The notes: generated by a model not told the origin, from the sequence alone. DNA of 64,000 nt from Phragmites australis (GCF_958298935.1 NC_084922.1:45915958-45979957), one strand, 5' to 3'. Positions 11,288 through 24,163 are shown, numbered from the stretch's first letter. Translations and numbers: made by a program.

Positions 11288-13790
11288 CTACTGAGTGTGA
11301 GGTGGCGGCGGGTACTGGCTCGAGTCGGACCAGGAGGCGGCGGTCGCCGGGTAGGCCAGGGCGCTCTCCCAGTTCCACTCCGCCGCCGCCTCGCCTTGGT
11401 GTTGCGAGTCGTGCGACGACGGGTAGTAGTGCCCCGAAGCAGAGGACGGCGCGGTGGCCACCGAAACAGAGGAGGTAGGGAACGAGTAGTAGGAGCCCAA
11501 GAAACCACTCGTGTTGCCGCCGCCGCCATAAGGATTGCTCATGGCGCCACCGCTGCCGCCGCCGCCGTAAGGACTGCTCGTGGGGCCGCCGCCGCCGCCG
11601 TAAGAGCCGCTCATGGCGCCACCGCCGTAGAACGGAAGAAGAGTGCCTTGGTTGCCGGCGGTGGTGCTGCTCCCTTGCAGAAGCATCTGATACCGCAGGT
11701 AGTCCGCGGCCTGGGCGGCGCCGGGGTAGACGGCCGGAGAGGTCGAGGCCGGCCCGGCTGGCGCCGGCGTGGACGCCGAGTGGAGGCGTGCGTCCTCGGG
11801 GAAGTTGAGCTTCGCGCGGCTGCCGCGGAACCGTAGCGCGGCCTCGTCGTAGGCGCGCGCCGCGGCCTCGGCCGTCTCGAAGGTGCCCAGCCAGACGCGC
11901 GCCGCCTTGTGCGGGTCCCGGATCTCCGCCGCCCACTTGCCCCACGGCCGCTGCCTCACCCCGCGGTACCTCCGGCGCGGCGTGTCGGGCCCCTCCGGGT
12001 TCGACGCCTCCGCCGAGTGGTGCTCCTCCATGGCCGCCGCGCTCCCGCTCCCGCTCCCGCCCGCGCTCTGGGTGTCCGAGCTCTGCTCCGAGACTGCGCA
12101 ATATATAGACACGCGCACAAGCGCACGAGGTGTAAGCAAAAAGAAAAAGGCAGAGATGATCAAGCGACAAAGCGCGATCAGATTTGAACACTTGCTATGT
12201 ATATGCTTCGCGCTACAGCATCTGCATGTGAATGCGACGTTGCACTAGGCGCGTATCTGATGTTGCAGACCTCTGTCGCCGACGAGTTTGTTCTTGGAAT
12301 AGAGTAGAGAGCAGTAGGAAAAGGCAGCACTTCAAAACGGCAAAAGTTGCTACGTGACAGCACAAGCTCGGCATTTGTACAGCTCTGTTTTTTGTTTCTT
12401 CGGGAAAGGGATCAAGTTCTGTGAAGTGTATCTTTGTTGGCACTGCATTGAACTTTTCCCTTTTTAAAAAATACAACGAAGAAGCATGCATGTACCTTAA
12501 CTCTGAAGTCTACGCGTTACGCAAGCAGAACACGCGTACGTATAACGATACAACGTACGGGGCCAACGGATCCACATGGAAGTGGCTACTTGTATCCTTG
12601 TTGCGTTGCAGAGGTTCAGTGAATTCACAGGAGTTGCTAAGATGGTGAATGGCGGGCAACTGCGCAAGTAGTGGTGTAGTCCAGATATGGTTCGTTCACG
12701 TCTTATGTCAGCAGCGCTACAGGTGATGACTAAGGGACGCCGAAGTCATGGAAAATTCACTTCTTTATGAGCCGTTCGATCTGAGATAGATAGACAAAAT
12801 CTGGTTCTACAGTACCAGGAACGACGCTCTGCTCTGCTCCATTAGTCAGTTCCGTCAAACGTTTTTCTACAACACCGAGCTAAATATCATGCACACGTAC
12901 GACTTGTTTACTCTTGTGAGTACCTTTTTTTTGTGAGCGTGTGTCTTTTATTATTTTCTTACTTCTAGGTTGATTAACGGCTACACGTCCCTGACTAGGA
13001 AGAGATAATTACATGCTCTGAAGAAGGCAACCAGATATATGTTGCGTATGACTTGATGATCGGAACAAAACTGAACGATAGAGATGCAATGGAGAACAGA
13101 GGGGGCAAGTGATTGAAAACGAATATGCCAAAACTTTTCAGATATACATCATGGTTTGTTTGCTTTAGTAAGACGAGATAATATCAAAGAAGGCAAAATA
13201 TCTTCATAGTCAAGATAGAAATAGACTAGCACTGTATGGCATATATTATACGCATTAGCATATCTGCAACCTAAAAATAGACTGTGTATACCTGACACGT
13301 CTAAAGCAAAAATAAAAGCTATGGCACAAGCAAGAATGCAAAACTTGGGGTAGTAACAAAACAAGGGCAAAGCGAAGCATGCAAAGCTCTGCGGTAAGCA
13401 GCAAAACCACGGCAAAAGCGAGCGTGCAAAGCTTGGGAATTGAAGTAAACGCGCTGGCTCGTCACCTGCAAACTCCGGCGATGGCGCGCCGGGGTAGCTC
13501 CCCAGCTCGTGAACGTGGCCGCCGTGCATTGCCTGCTCCTCCCGGCCGCTCCCCCTCGGCGCCGCGCCGGCCCACGCGGTCTCCTCGCCCCACGGGGCGC
13601 CCGCCACGACCTGGGTCAGCGCCGACACCATCGTCGACAACTCCTGCGCCTGGTAGTACTCGGACATGAGCTCCCCGGAGCCGGCCGCCATTGCCATCGC
13701 CGCCGCGCCCTCGCCCTGCTCGCCGCTCTTCACCGGCCACCCCGCGCCGCCGCCGTCCGATCCACGTGGGTCCGCCAGCTCGAAGCACAT
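11288..13790 (-). CDS. AP2/ERF transcription factor, ABR1/ERF110-like
   Basis: Two exons, 13790-13466 and 12093-11288, are joined by a 1.37-kb GT-AG intron (donor GCAG|GTGACG, acceptor GCGCAG|TCTCG) and encode 376 residues. The start at 13790 gives MCFELADP, matching the MC-x-x-A N-terminal motif of ABR1-type ERFs; an in-frame ATG 21 bases upstream is less likely. The motif [13 protein letters not shown] (about 52-64) is typical of this group. The single AP2 domain (about 150-207) has [19 protein letters not shown] and [20 protein letters not shown], with the Ala and Asp of ERF-type GCC-box binding. The C-terminal third is low-complexity with several PYGGGG-like repeats. Such factors act in the nucleus in ABA, wounding and stress responses. 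Exon 2 alone could be mistaken for a short single-exon ERF. Confidence 0.92.
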
Positions 13791-15208
13791 CAACGTCGCT
13801 CGCGCATGCAAAACGGAACCAGCCTCCCTCGCCCGCTACAGAGTCGTCGCGAGGGCAGCTATCCCGTCAAGCCGTCCAACCCTTCGAATATTTCAGAGGA
13901 TGACTTGTAGATATATATATATATATATATATATACTAGCAGGCACCCCAGCAACGGCCGGCGTGCCTATGCTCACTGAACCTTATTTTATCATTCTTTA
14001 AAAGAAAAAAAAAGAAGGGAGAGGAAGGAGCAACGTGACAGAATAGCCGTCTTGAAAAGTTGTGTTCAAACGACGGGGTGATGTAGCCACAGGGCAGAGC
14101 TTCTCGCCCCAAACGGTGAGAAGTTGCCGGTTTTTCACAGTTGAGTCGATACCAGCAACGGCTTTTAATCTTCTACAATAATATTACGGTTTCTCACTAA
14201 TCCAATTGGCAAGTCGGTACAGTGTTAGATGCCTGCGGAATTTGTGGATAAAGATGTGTTTGGTGTTGGGTTTAATTAGTGCGCAAGTGTGGATTACGCT
14301 GTGCCGACATGGCGTCCGAAGGGAATGGCTGAGACGTATTGGCTTGGCTCTCTCTGTTACTCCGTGGTTCACGCACCGGGGGTGGTTGATCCGGTCAGCT
14401 TCGATCCTCTTGTGATGCAACGTATGTAGCGCATGTGGTAGTGAGTTGTTCGTCTATTTTACCGGTAGGTGGAGTGTTCGTTTTCGAATAATAGGATACC
14501 CGTTGGTCGATACCCGTTGGTCGATGTTTAAAGAAGGAACATTTTGTTCTTGCGTTGACTCTTTCTCCATCATTAGGCATACGTCAAAAGATATTTTCTC
14601 CACTATTTTAATGAAAGTACGTGCCTATTTTTTTAAGAAACTTTTTTTTTACTTCCCCCTTTACTCTTTAGGGGAAAGGTATTCACAGACGAGGAGTTCC
14701 TGTGCAAAAACTCACCTGGAAATGTATGATTTAGTGAAATTTTGATTCCAGGGGAGTTTTCCTTGTTCCACAAAGTTAGGCAAAAAAACTCATCTAGAAA
14801 ACTGACCAATATCATGAAGATGAGGAAAAAAAATAAGAAAAATAAATTTGTACAAAACTCTGATTCAACAGAGGAATATAATAAGGAAATATTATCAATA
14901 TATGCACATCAGTCACATTTAAATCTTAAATAGTAGTAATTTTATGTAATTCTATTATTCATATATTTTTTAAAAATATTTCCAGCCCGTGCCACAGGTT
15001 GATGGACTGGTCTGACAAACTCAGCGCTTACCTTGGGTCATGGACTAATCCTGGCACCATGAACTCTAGCCTCTGGCTTATCGATCTCAATGACGGCTTA
15101 GCAGCCACCAGCCAGGTCCCCCGGGACCTGAGTTCAGTTCCAAATTAGCGCCTCTAGCTAATGTTGTTTGGTTGGTGCCCAAATTCAACATGCTAAAATT
15201 TGGCCAGA
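13791..15208. other. ERF upstream region
   Basis: An (AT)n tract of about 26 bases at 13909-13934 lies about 120-145 bp before the ERF start codon; whether it contains the TATA element is not resolved. A short tandem duplication of CCCGTTGGTCGATA occurs near 14500-14525. The remainder is AT-rich with no recognisable gene. Confidence 0.5.
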
Positions 15209-15375
15209 CTCAAGATGTTGTCACTCGTATAGATGGTTGTCAAAGTCTTAGTGAGTGCACATTTGATTGATCATATTTAGCGGCGGATCCAGTAGGCTAG
15301 GCGGGCTCAAGAAGTTGTTGCTCGTATAGATGGGTGTCAAAGTCTCAGTGAGTACACATTCAATTGATCATATTT
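15209..15375. repeat. Degenerate direct repeat, two copies of about 68 bp
   Basis: The text CAAGATGTTGTCACTCGTAT near 15211 recurs as CAAGAAGTTGTTGCTCGTAT near 15308. Both copies continue through a shared stretch (GATGG-TGTCAAAGTCT-AGTGAGT-CACATT) and end at GATCATATTT. The offset is about 97 bp. Function is unknown; it may be a remnant of a larger element. Confidence 0.75.
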
Positions 15376-15379
15376 TGAT

Positions 15380-18300
15380 ATGGTTTTAGTCAAACTACTG
15401 CTTTGTAGTTAATAAAAGTCTTTCTAAGTCAAAGGATACTTGAAAGAAAAAAAAAAGAGAGAGACTTTATAATTCACTCTTATATAACTCATCTGCATCC
15501 ATCACCAATCATATTCGTACTTTTTTTTGCCAATCTCTAGCCGTCTAGCCAAAGGTGGGTGGGTAAAATTTTGGCTGGCTAAGCTTTCGTTTCGTAGAGC
15601 GAAACGAGCAATTGCAACTTGGCGCAGCATGTTGCTAAGACGTACTGTTGGTGTCACTGGACCACAACTCATAGTACATGCCATCTCGGACTACGTACGG
15701 CCGCGCGGCAAATTCAGAGGATCGAGAGGCACAAATCCACGGCCGGATCGCGGTTCCGTGCGTCATCCGGGGTTCCAGCGCCGCGCTGCCGCTAGCCGGG
15801 GCCAGGGCAACGTGGTCCTGGCAGCCGACTCATGTACGGGCGGTGTCGTTGCGTACCCCCAGCCGTCGGTTGCGGGCGACGCGGAGCCCCCGTGGCCGTC
15901 GGTGCAGGTTTGGTCCAGATCCCGTCTCCTGTGCTCGGAGAAGTCGGCGGCCCGCCTCTGCGGTCGTCGTGCTTTCCCCACTGCCCGTACCGAATCATTG
16001 GCACGAGCGGAGCCCGTGTTTCTGATGGGTTGGGCACCTGCGCGCGGCCGGCGTGGGATTTAGGTGCGAGTGCTTTCGTGTCCCGTCGCATCAGTCAATG
16101 TTCAGCATCTTTTGCTCCACCAATTCAACGTGTCGAGTTTTTCTTGACAGGAGTCGGATGCTCAGTTGCCGTGCTTAGAGCAACTCATTCTTTTTGTTAA
16201 TAGTCATTGGATCTGTTTATGTACGGATGTTGTGGGAGACGGTCAACGTGTATGATGCGTAGCGCGTTGGATAGATAGGTGCGTAAGACAGAGGTGAAAC
16301 ATGGGAGCAGTATTTTTGAGAACGAAACATATGCGAGCGGAGTAGTAGAGATTGAGTGGTATAAGGTAGTTAATTTTTGTGAATTTTATAAGTAGTATGT
16401 AGTATTGGAGATAGTACATCCTGTCTGGTGTATTAATCATTACGTATTTTTCAAGTAGTAGGGATAACATGCAGAGGAAGAGAAATAAGTAGTGATGGAG
16501 ATGAAGCTAATGTGGAGAGAAATTTTGCTTATGTTGAAGAGAATTTTAGAGAGTTAATTTTTAAAGTAGAGAAAATAAAAAATAATTCTAAGTATTGTGA
16601 GTATAAAAAATTAAGAATAAAATATTTTAATAAGTGTAAGAAATAAACACTGAAGATGCCTTAGCGATGAGGAATGGGAGTGGCCGGATGTGACGGCCGA
16701 TCGGTGATTGGGAGCTTCCATAGCCGGGTCATGTGCACCTCCCTGTTTGGCTAACTTTCACGAAACCTTTTACGTACGATCGCTGACGGGCTGACGGCCA
16801 CTGAGAGAAGTGGAGATTCGTTTGGCTCGCAGGTTCGCTCGACCCGGCACCGGCACCGGCACCGGCAGGCGGCGGTTGTTGCGACGCGAATGCGAGTGCT
16901 CGGCTCGTCCTGCAACTAGCACTGGGAGGTGACGCTGCAAACCCTTCTAGCAGCAGGCCAGAGCTGAGTACTGACAAATGTGATGCACGCGCCCCTGCAC
17001 ATGCGTTCCATGCGTGTCATGAGTTTTGTGCATATGAAATCGGTTGTTTTCGTTTCTTCAGGCCCCCAACAATTGTAGCTACTGGGCTACGCAGTTCCTG
17101 TTTGGAGAACAAGACAAATGCACCATAAGGAGCAACGATCCCATGGAAGATTTGATCTCGATCTACCCAGTGACATGGACATGACATGGACCAAAGACGG
17201 GAAAGATCGAGGAATCAAAGTGACTTTAGTTTACGCCATCAGGGTTGCATCTGATCTCCCAATCATTGCACATAAGGACAGCAGTTCATCATGGAATGCT
17301 AGTGTTTGCTTATCTGAACAGCAGAGTTGATGCGCTCATCGCACGCCACGGATTTGCAAGCATCTACTGAATGATCCACAAGACGAGATCGTGCTGTTAG
17401 AGAAGTGACAGGTGTCTGCATCACTCCAATTGGGTTGGTTGGGTAAAGGTAGCAAATGAAGCGAGGGCCTACAGCTTTGTGTTATGAGGTTTCTTTGCAT
17501 TTCGCATGTGCGCGATCGTCGTCTTGGCATGGGCCTGGCTCTCCAAACGCAGATAAGCTAAGTCGTGATCTTGAGCTAAATCTCCACCACCTAACATTGG
17601 CCATCGATACTTATGTATTCCTTTTTATCCTTTGCTCTCTTTTTTTTCCTATAAGTGAACGCCGAGGAAGGAGAAGGACCTCGACCAAATTGTGTGGTAC
17701 TCAGTATTAGGATAACAGAATCAGAATGCGACATCTTAACCCATGCTTATCTAGGACCTGTATGGATGAGGAGGCTAAGGGTATCAGTAATGTTTATTTA
17801 TTGAAGTTCACCTTAAAGAGATGATGTGGTTTGTTATAAATTTCTCCAGTGTATATAGCCTACGAGGGATCTTAAGGTGGGACCCATCTCTTAATAAAAA
17901 AAGAAAAAAATTCCAATTAACTCGTCCCCTCCTCCCCTATTGTTTCCTCTGGACTTGTTGGATCATTGTCTCAACGCCACTATTGTCTCTTCTCAATGCA
18001 TGCAGCGCCTCTTCTCTCCCACCGGTCACCCCGCCGTCTTCCGCTCCTCCTCTCCCACCAGCGGTCGGTCCACCCTGCCCCCTCCATCCCTTCACAACGA
18101 TGGCCCCATCCTTCTCCCCCACTAGGCATAATGTCGTCATCTACTCCTCTGGCCACATCATCAAGGTTGTAATTTTTTTTAGATAATTTAAAATTTATTT
18201 TCATATAAAACCAACTTAGTACTCTTATTTTAAGAATTTATATTGTATTTTGATTAATTTAAATTTATTTTTTTAGATTTATGATATAATACGTATGATA

Positions 18301-18978
18301 TAAGGTATGTTAAAACAGACACACTCTTTTATTATTTTTTTAATCCGCCAGTGGCCTGCTCGCCGATCTGTGAGATTCTGCACCAAAGTGGTCTCTGGCT
18401 GGACCTGGATCCTCTGCCTTAATTGCAATTAATGTAGAGGATCACTGTATGTACAGTGTAACGAGTCAACAACTGCAGTAGTCTGTATTAATTAATCAAT
18501 ATTACTGTAGCAAATACTGCAGCAGCAGTGATGATGTGGTATGCTGTAGTATCGTAATTTACTGTTTATCTTAGGCTTTCCGTTTTTATCGAACGGTGCA
18601 CATTCACTTAATGCAGAGGGCTGAGTCCGTCTCTGGCTGTTGTGCGCCGTACGGGGTGCAGTGTATGGATAGTTGTGGTACTGTGAGGAGTATCTTAATC
18701 GGACTTGCAGGAGCGTGCGCGCGTGCTGTGACGTTTTGTGCTTGCTGGCATATCAGCAACCACGGATCTCACACTATTCTTGCACAAGAAAGCACATGGC
18801 AAAGTTGCACTAAAAATAAACTGGTTTATGGAATGTCAGGAACATGACTGGGAAGGACATGTAGAAGGCCGATCATTAAAAACTGCGTGTGATGCCATCT
18901 GTGGCATTGTCCGATGTTGCTGTACACCTCCCAGGGAAAACCTGCACGAATCTCAAAGCTCCGTATAAAGGGCATGTA
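15380..18978. other. Gene-poor spacer
   Basis: A GC-rich island at about 15690-16070 carries open frames on both strands, but none has a recognisable domain or splice-supported model. A short (GGCACC)n run lies near 16845-16868. The stretch 16200-16660 is AT-rich and ends in CTGAAGATGCCTTA, which looks like a MITE end, but the partner end is not clear. No gene was recognised. Confidence 0.45.
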
Positions 18979-19389
18979 TAAGGCCACTCCAAAGCTAGTG
19001 CCTTGGTCAGTAATTAGATATTCACGTAGTAGTACAAAATATGATGCGATAAGGTAGTGAAAGAATAGAGAATGAGTTAATGTTTTTAAGAAAAAACAAG
19101 TTAGGCATTCCTCAACGCTACAACATGGCTAGTTTCTTAAACATTAATTAGATGTACACTTAAGTAAAAGGCTGATATGATAAGTTATTTAAAGAGAAAA
19201 TAGATAGAGCATATTTTTTTTTTAAAGAAACTAGTTCTTTGAACAATTCTAGATTATTATGAGATAATAAATTATTTTATAAGATCTTAATAAATAAGCA
19301 ACATATGTATATTTATTTCTTAACCTAATTTTTTACTATCTATCTCCTCTAAGATATCACCTAAGAACCAAAGCATAGGAGTGACCTTA
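18979..19389. repeat. Terminal-inverted-repeat MITE, about 411 bp
   Basis: The left end TAAGGCCACTCC pairs with the right end GGAGTGACCTTA, and both ends continue with a related block (AAAGC..TGCCTTGG on the left, CCAAAGCAT on the right). The interior is AT-rich and non-coding. The TAA/TTA flanks would suit a Tourist/PIF-type element, but they may belong to the inverted repeat itself, so the superfamily is tentative. Confidence 0.6.
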
Positions 19390-20261
19390 GACTCGATATT
19401 CAATACAAGAAACCAACAAATATGCATAAGGAAAGCTAGTATTCTCAAAAAGTGTTCTCTTATTTAATTATTGGTTATAAAAAATCACATAGATATCACA
19501 CATATATACTATACATTGGGTTCTTATTTCTACACACCAATTTAATGCACTTTATTACCTTAAGAAATAAGCATATACACTATTTATTAGGAGTGACATA
19601 AGTACTTTAATCATATTAATTATTTTGAATCAAGATTAGTATAGCAATTAGAACTGGCAATGAATCAAGTCAGATCCAATAGAGCAAAATTATACTCGAT
19701 TTGAAACCCGCCAGCCTCCATCTGATTCAAATGTGAAGTAGCAAACGGGCTAAAACTGAACCGATTCCTTTAGACTTTCGATTTTGTCACCCGCAAATGA
19801 AGCCCCGTCGGCGTCGATGCATCACGCAGGTACGACCGGCGCTGGGCCGCCGCTCCGCATGCGCACGTCCTCACGCTGCAGACTCGTCGAGCACCGTCCT
19901 TTGTCGCTCGCCGCGCCCAACACGTTGCGCGCACAAGTTCACCGCCGTCACGGAGTCGATCAGGCCTTTGCGTTGAAGGATTATCGTTGGAGTTAATGAC
20001 GGGCTACTGGATTGGACCTGAAAAAACACTTGCTAAACCACCCTTCAAATCAGAAATAGCTGGAACTAATCTCCACCTCTGATTTGCTTTGAAATTCGTG
20101 CAGCATTTGGAAAGGTGTAAGATAATCTATTTTTTTATAGCCGTATTATGTAACTGCAAATGAATGCGAATTGGCCACGGTCCATTTTACTGAGTCCATG
20201 GTTCATTTTTCCCTTAATTTTTGGTTTATCTTATACGCATGGTTGGTACGTAAAATAACTA

Positions 20262-20532
20262 GAATGGACCAACAGGTCCCATTTCTTTTTATAAGGCGTG
20301 CATGTATTTCAACATTTAAACTTTGTAATATTTGACTAACAAGTAGTCTAGCAATATGTATATTTTGTGTTAAAAAATGGTACCACTATATTCGCGTTTG
20401 AAAGTACTTTACAATGATTATAATTTTGTTGTTGCAAATAATATTAGTTGAGAGAAATTAACGATCAAAGTTTAGTTTTGGAGATCGCACCGGGTCAAAC
20501 CGCGTCCAATATTTTGAAATGGAGGGAGTATC
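20262..20532. repeat. Stowaway/Mariner-type MITE fragment
   Basis: The right end GAAATGGAGGGAGTA is the classic grass Stowaway terminus. The body shows typical family text such as ATTTGACTAACAAG and AATTAACGATCAAAG. The left terminus (CTCCCTCC...) is not preserved, so the start is approximate. A CCCTCCGTACC word near 20679 may be a scrap of a second copy. Confidence 0.65.
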
Positions 20533-21860
20533 ACATGCTGGCAACTGTTATCATCGAGTTTTTTACGCCAGCTAGTTTACCTAAAGTTTAAGCTGACGAG
20601 GGAAGAAGAGAAACAAAACGAAGTTCCTCGCCGAAAGCACACATAGTGTACGGGTTTTTTGGAAAAAAATGTACAATCCCTCCGTACCAAACTGGTAATG
20701 AAAGTTAGCCTCCCTTGCTCTCAAACGCAGTGGTGGAAAGTGGATACCTTTCTGGTCAAGACGACGAACAAGCGAACGCCTCGGCTCACGGAAAATTCAG
20801 TTTGCGAAGGTCACGTTCCCTTTTTGCCGAGGAGGCATGCAAAGCAGCCACTTTTGCCAAACTGTTTGACATTCCTGCCTCAGCTACATCGATGCCAATG
20901 CTACGCAAATCAAAGTGTACAGAGAAACTTGGCTCAGAGAAAGAAATGTTTACAGAGAAATACCATTAAAACATGCAGAGAATGAAGAATTCGAGGAGCT
21001 GTTTCAAAAAGACAGTGCAAAGTTTTGGACAACCACATTACAAAAATCAGAAGCTTTGATCCCAAGGCATGCTGAAAGAAGGAAAGGCAAGGGTCTGCCT
21101 GATTAGTACTCTGGGACCTTTTGGTCGTCAAAGATGAAGAAAGATTCGATGATTTTCCTCGGAAACGACGCAAAGCATCTACCAAACACATTACAAAACC
21201 ATAGCCTTTGATCTGAAGACAACATGAAAATTCAAGTACTTGCATGGGAGTTGAGACCTTGCAGCTGGAGGACATGCATGCAAAGCCTCAAAATTCAACG
21301 TTCCAAGTTGGTGGATTCAGGATTTGAAGTCCCAAGGACCGGCAATGTTCAGTTCGTCTCATTTGCGCTGTTCATATTTACCTTTTTGACATTTTGCCAC
21401 CACTATTGCATCGCATGCTTGTCCTATAATCTAGTCCAATCTAAGCGTGCATTGCAGGATCGCGTTATCCCTGACACAGGCACATGCTTGCTGCATCCGT
21501 ACGGCTGCTGTCAGGCAGGAAAACTTGTTGCTTGCACACGAGCCTCAGGTCAAAAGTGCTGCTGCCCGAAACGAAAACCTGTTGAAGTGTGCCGCTCATG
21601 GCTGACTGGAAGCAGACGTGGTTCGTACCACGACTCTCTTAGAGTAAGCTTCTCCTTTTCTTTTCTGCAAAAATAAACTATTTTGGGGTTGTTGGACCAC
21701 TTTCTATTGTTAAGGCATACACAAAAATTGAAGATCTATCTAATTTTTTTTTTCTTTTTTTTTTCATCTAATGCTTAGTTGAGGCCAAAGCCAGCCATGA
21801 CCGTTCCTTCAAATTAAAACTCCATTTTGAAATGTTATCTGTGGCTATTATACACTAGTT
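20533..21860. other. Spacer without recognisable gene
   Basis: Several open frames of 60-150 codons lie between 20659 and 21676, but they lack recognisable domains and conserved splice structure. Nothing further was recognised. Confidence 0.45.
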
Positions 21861-23266
21861 AAGGGTCCATTTGATTAACGTGCGAGATTGGATGTGATAG
21901 GGACACGTTTATTTTTTAAGATGAGATGATTCAATTTTCTATTTGGTTGGATAGATTATATGATACAGTTCTCTATTTAGTTGTGGGATGAGAGTGGATT
22001 GAATGAGCTGAGTTAGTTATAAATGAATACATTAGACAAAAATATTAGTGATTTTTCTAATTTTTTGGCAATTTATTTGACATAATAAAAATTGTTAAAA
22101 GTTATAAAATAGATTTCTTTAAAGAATTTTAATTAAATATTGGCTCAAGCTTTTTGATCAAACCAATTAAAATGGATTACTAATGAGTTCTAATTTGCTC
22201 ATAAAAATATTTAGAACTTTTAAATCATTCTTATACTCTAAATAAAATTAAGAGTTAAATAAAAAATCACACGTACCCCCACACACTACTACAGAAATAG
22301 ACTTATATGTCAGCTCATCACTACCGGTTTCTTACGAGCCGACAGTGATAGAATATCACTGCTAGTTCATATCATAGACTGGTATTAAAAAGTCATTCAA
22401 AAAGAACTGGCACTGATAGTCAAGGTTTCACTGTTATATCACTGTCGGTTCGTAGCTAGAGCTGACAGTGATATTAGATAATAGCTTATTTTAAAAAATT
22501 ATGCTTTCATAAGAAGTCGAACGAGGACAATCTTTATATCAAAACTGTAGCCCTCGACGAGATCTACAACTTTGTAGTTAAAAACTTTTTTATTTGATGT
22601 CATTTAAATATCTAAATAATCGTTTAAAGTTTCAGACAGAAGATATCAAAATGATTGCATATGCTAATGGTATCACTAGTACTTCTATGGTGGGATGGTA
22701 AGGATGTATCGCGTGAGCTTAGAGGTTCCTAGTTCGAGTGTCACGAACCGTACGAAAAATCGCGTGACTTGTAATTTGCGATGACGTGGGCGTAGAGTTC
22801 CTCGGGTGAAAAATATATATATATTTTCATTTTTTCAATTCTAAAAAGATCGATTCGGCGTCCAACTATCATTGCCGGCTGAAGTTTTTAACCGACAGTG
22901 ATAGTCGACTATCATTGCCGGCTGAAACATTCAGCTGATAGTGATAACACATTCACTACCAGTTTTTGAACCGACAGTGATTATACTCTGTGAACTATTA
23001 TTGTTTATTGTTCACTGTAAAATATATTTTCTATAAATCGACAGTAAAGAGATTTTTTATAGTGACAACAACATCACTGCTAAGCTAGCGCGACATGGAC
23101 AGACTCATCCGGGTGTTTTTCCGGGATCGAACCATCCCGGATATGAAGGAATTTTTGATGACTCCATCCCGCCTCAGTCCTTCCTTCAACCAAACAGCCA
23201 GTGTGCACTGTTTAGCTGGATGAGATGTCTCATCCAGACTCGTATAACAAACCAAACGCGTCCTAA
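21861..23266. mobile_element. Inverted-repeat transposon interrupted by a CACTA element
   Basis: The left end reads AAGGGTCCATTTGATT..GTGCGAGATTGGATG. The reverse complement of the right end reads TTAGGACGCGTTTGGTTTG..ACGAGTCTGGATGAGA. The pattern matches over about 35 bases with several substitutions, as expected of an old terminal inverted repeat. The two pieces (21861-22283 and 23065-23266) are separated by the younger CACTA element. No transposase frame remains. The superfamily is unknown; TTTGGTT-type ends are common among grass non-autonomous DNA elements. Confidence 0.55.
22284..23064. mobile_element. Non-autonomous CACTA (En/Spm) element, 781 bp
   Basis: The element starts CACTACTACAGAAATAG and ends GATTTTTTATAGTG, so both termini have the CACTA signature in inverted orientation. 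It is flanked on both sides by the trinucleotide ACA (22281-22283 and 23065-23067), the 3-bp duplication expected for this superfamily. Subterminal motifs of the form CCGACAGTGAT and ATCACTGTCGGTT recur in both orientations near each end, as in grass CACTA elements, where they bind transposase. There is no transposase gene, so it could move only with help in trans. The exact duplication suggests a fairly recent insertion. Confidence 0.88.
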
Positions 23267-24163
23267 GTACTCCAAGTTGTCAAAAAAAAGATGTGTGGTC
23301 CGTAAAAAAAGTCCGACGAAAACGAAGATGCCTACTTGCCGGGGCCATGGAGCTTTCGTGGTGACCATTTGGCCATGCGTGCACTGACAACCAGCTAAAA
23401 CCCGAAGGCTCAAGCCGAGGTCATCTGGCCTGCAGGATGCAGAGCCGCCCTAGCGTCGTCGGATGCATGCAAGGTCGTGTTTCAAGCTTTTCAACGCCTA
23501 AGTTTGATCAACGCACGGCATTGGAATATCCACGGATCAGAGTAGCGTTCAGCGTATGTGCAATATTGGTAACATTTCAAGTATTATATTTTTTTAGGGC
23601 TCGTTGCTATATATAGCTCTTGGCCGTCGTGCCACCGACGTCACGTGGCCTTGGAGCCACATGTTAGTGAAAATGATACGCTGTGTCAACCATTTAATAG
23701 AATTGTCTGCTCATACTTGTTTTACTTGTAGACTTTTTTGGCCACTTGAACCCTGTTTTGTAACTTCTCTGTTGATGCTCTTTTCCTTTAGCCATCACCA
23801 TCAGGCCAATGCAGGTTGACCTTCAAGGAAAATATAGAAAATCCAAGGAGAAGATATTTAAAAAAATCATTAAGAAGAAAACAATTTCTAGAAAATATAG
23901 AAAAATTTCGGGTTGCTATTGAAACAAGTATTTAACACGTTAAAAGAATTACGGTGGAAATTTTGAGGACATAACATAAAAACTAAGGATGTTTGAAGTG
24001 TCTCCCCCCATTGTAAACTTCTAGTGAAACTTTTAAAACTTTTGTTCAAAATATATTGCTAAATCCAGGTTTTTGAATTTTCTTCATTTCTCATAACTTT
24101 CTATGAACTTCTAGCAGTCTTCATTTTGTGGATTTTCTGGATGGCAAAACTATTTTGACCGGA
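23267..24163. other. Spacer without recognisable gene
   Basis: AT-rich sequence between the nested element and the LTR-like block. No gene or element ends were recognised. Confidence 0.4.

Noticed and set aside
13149..13465. Continuation of the ERF exon-1 frame past the donor site
   Set aside because: The frame after 13466 is intronic by the donor consensus, and exon 2 restores the AP2 domain in phase.
15527..16063. 178-codon open frame in a GC-rich island
   Set aside because: Overlapping open frames exist on both strands, composition is GC-driven, and no domain, splice model or family motif is recognisable.
20659..21676. Cluster of open frames including a Cys-rich stretch
   Set aside because: The Cys spacing does not match GASA, defensin or lipid-transfer patterns that I can verify, and the frames overlap one another.
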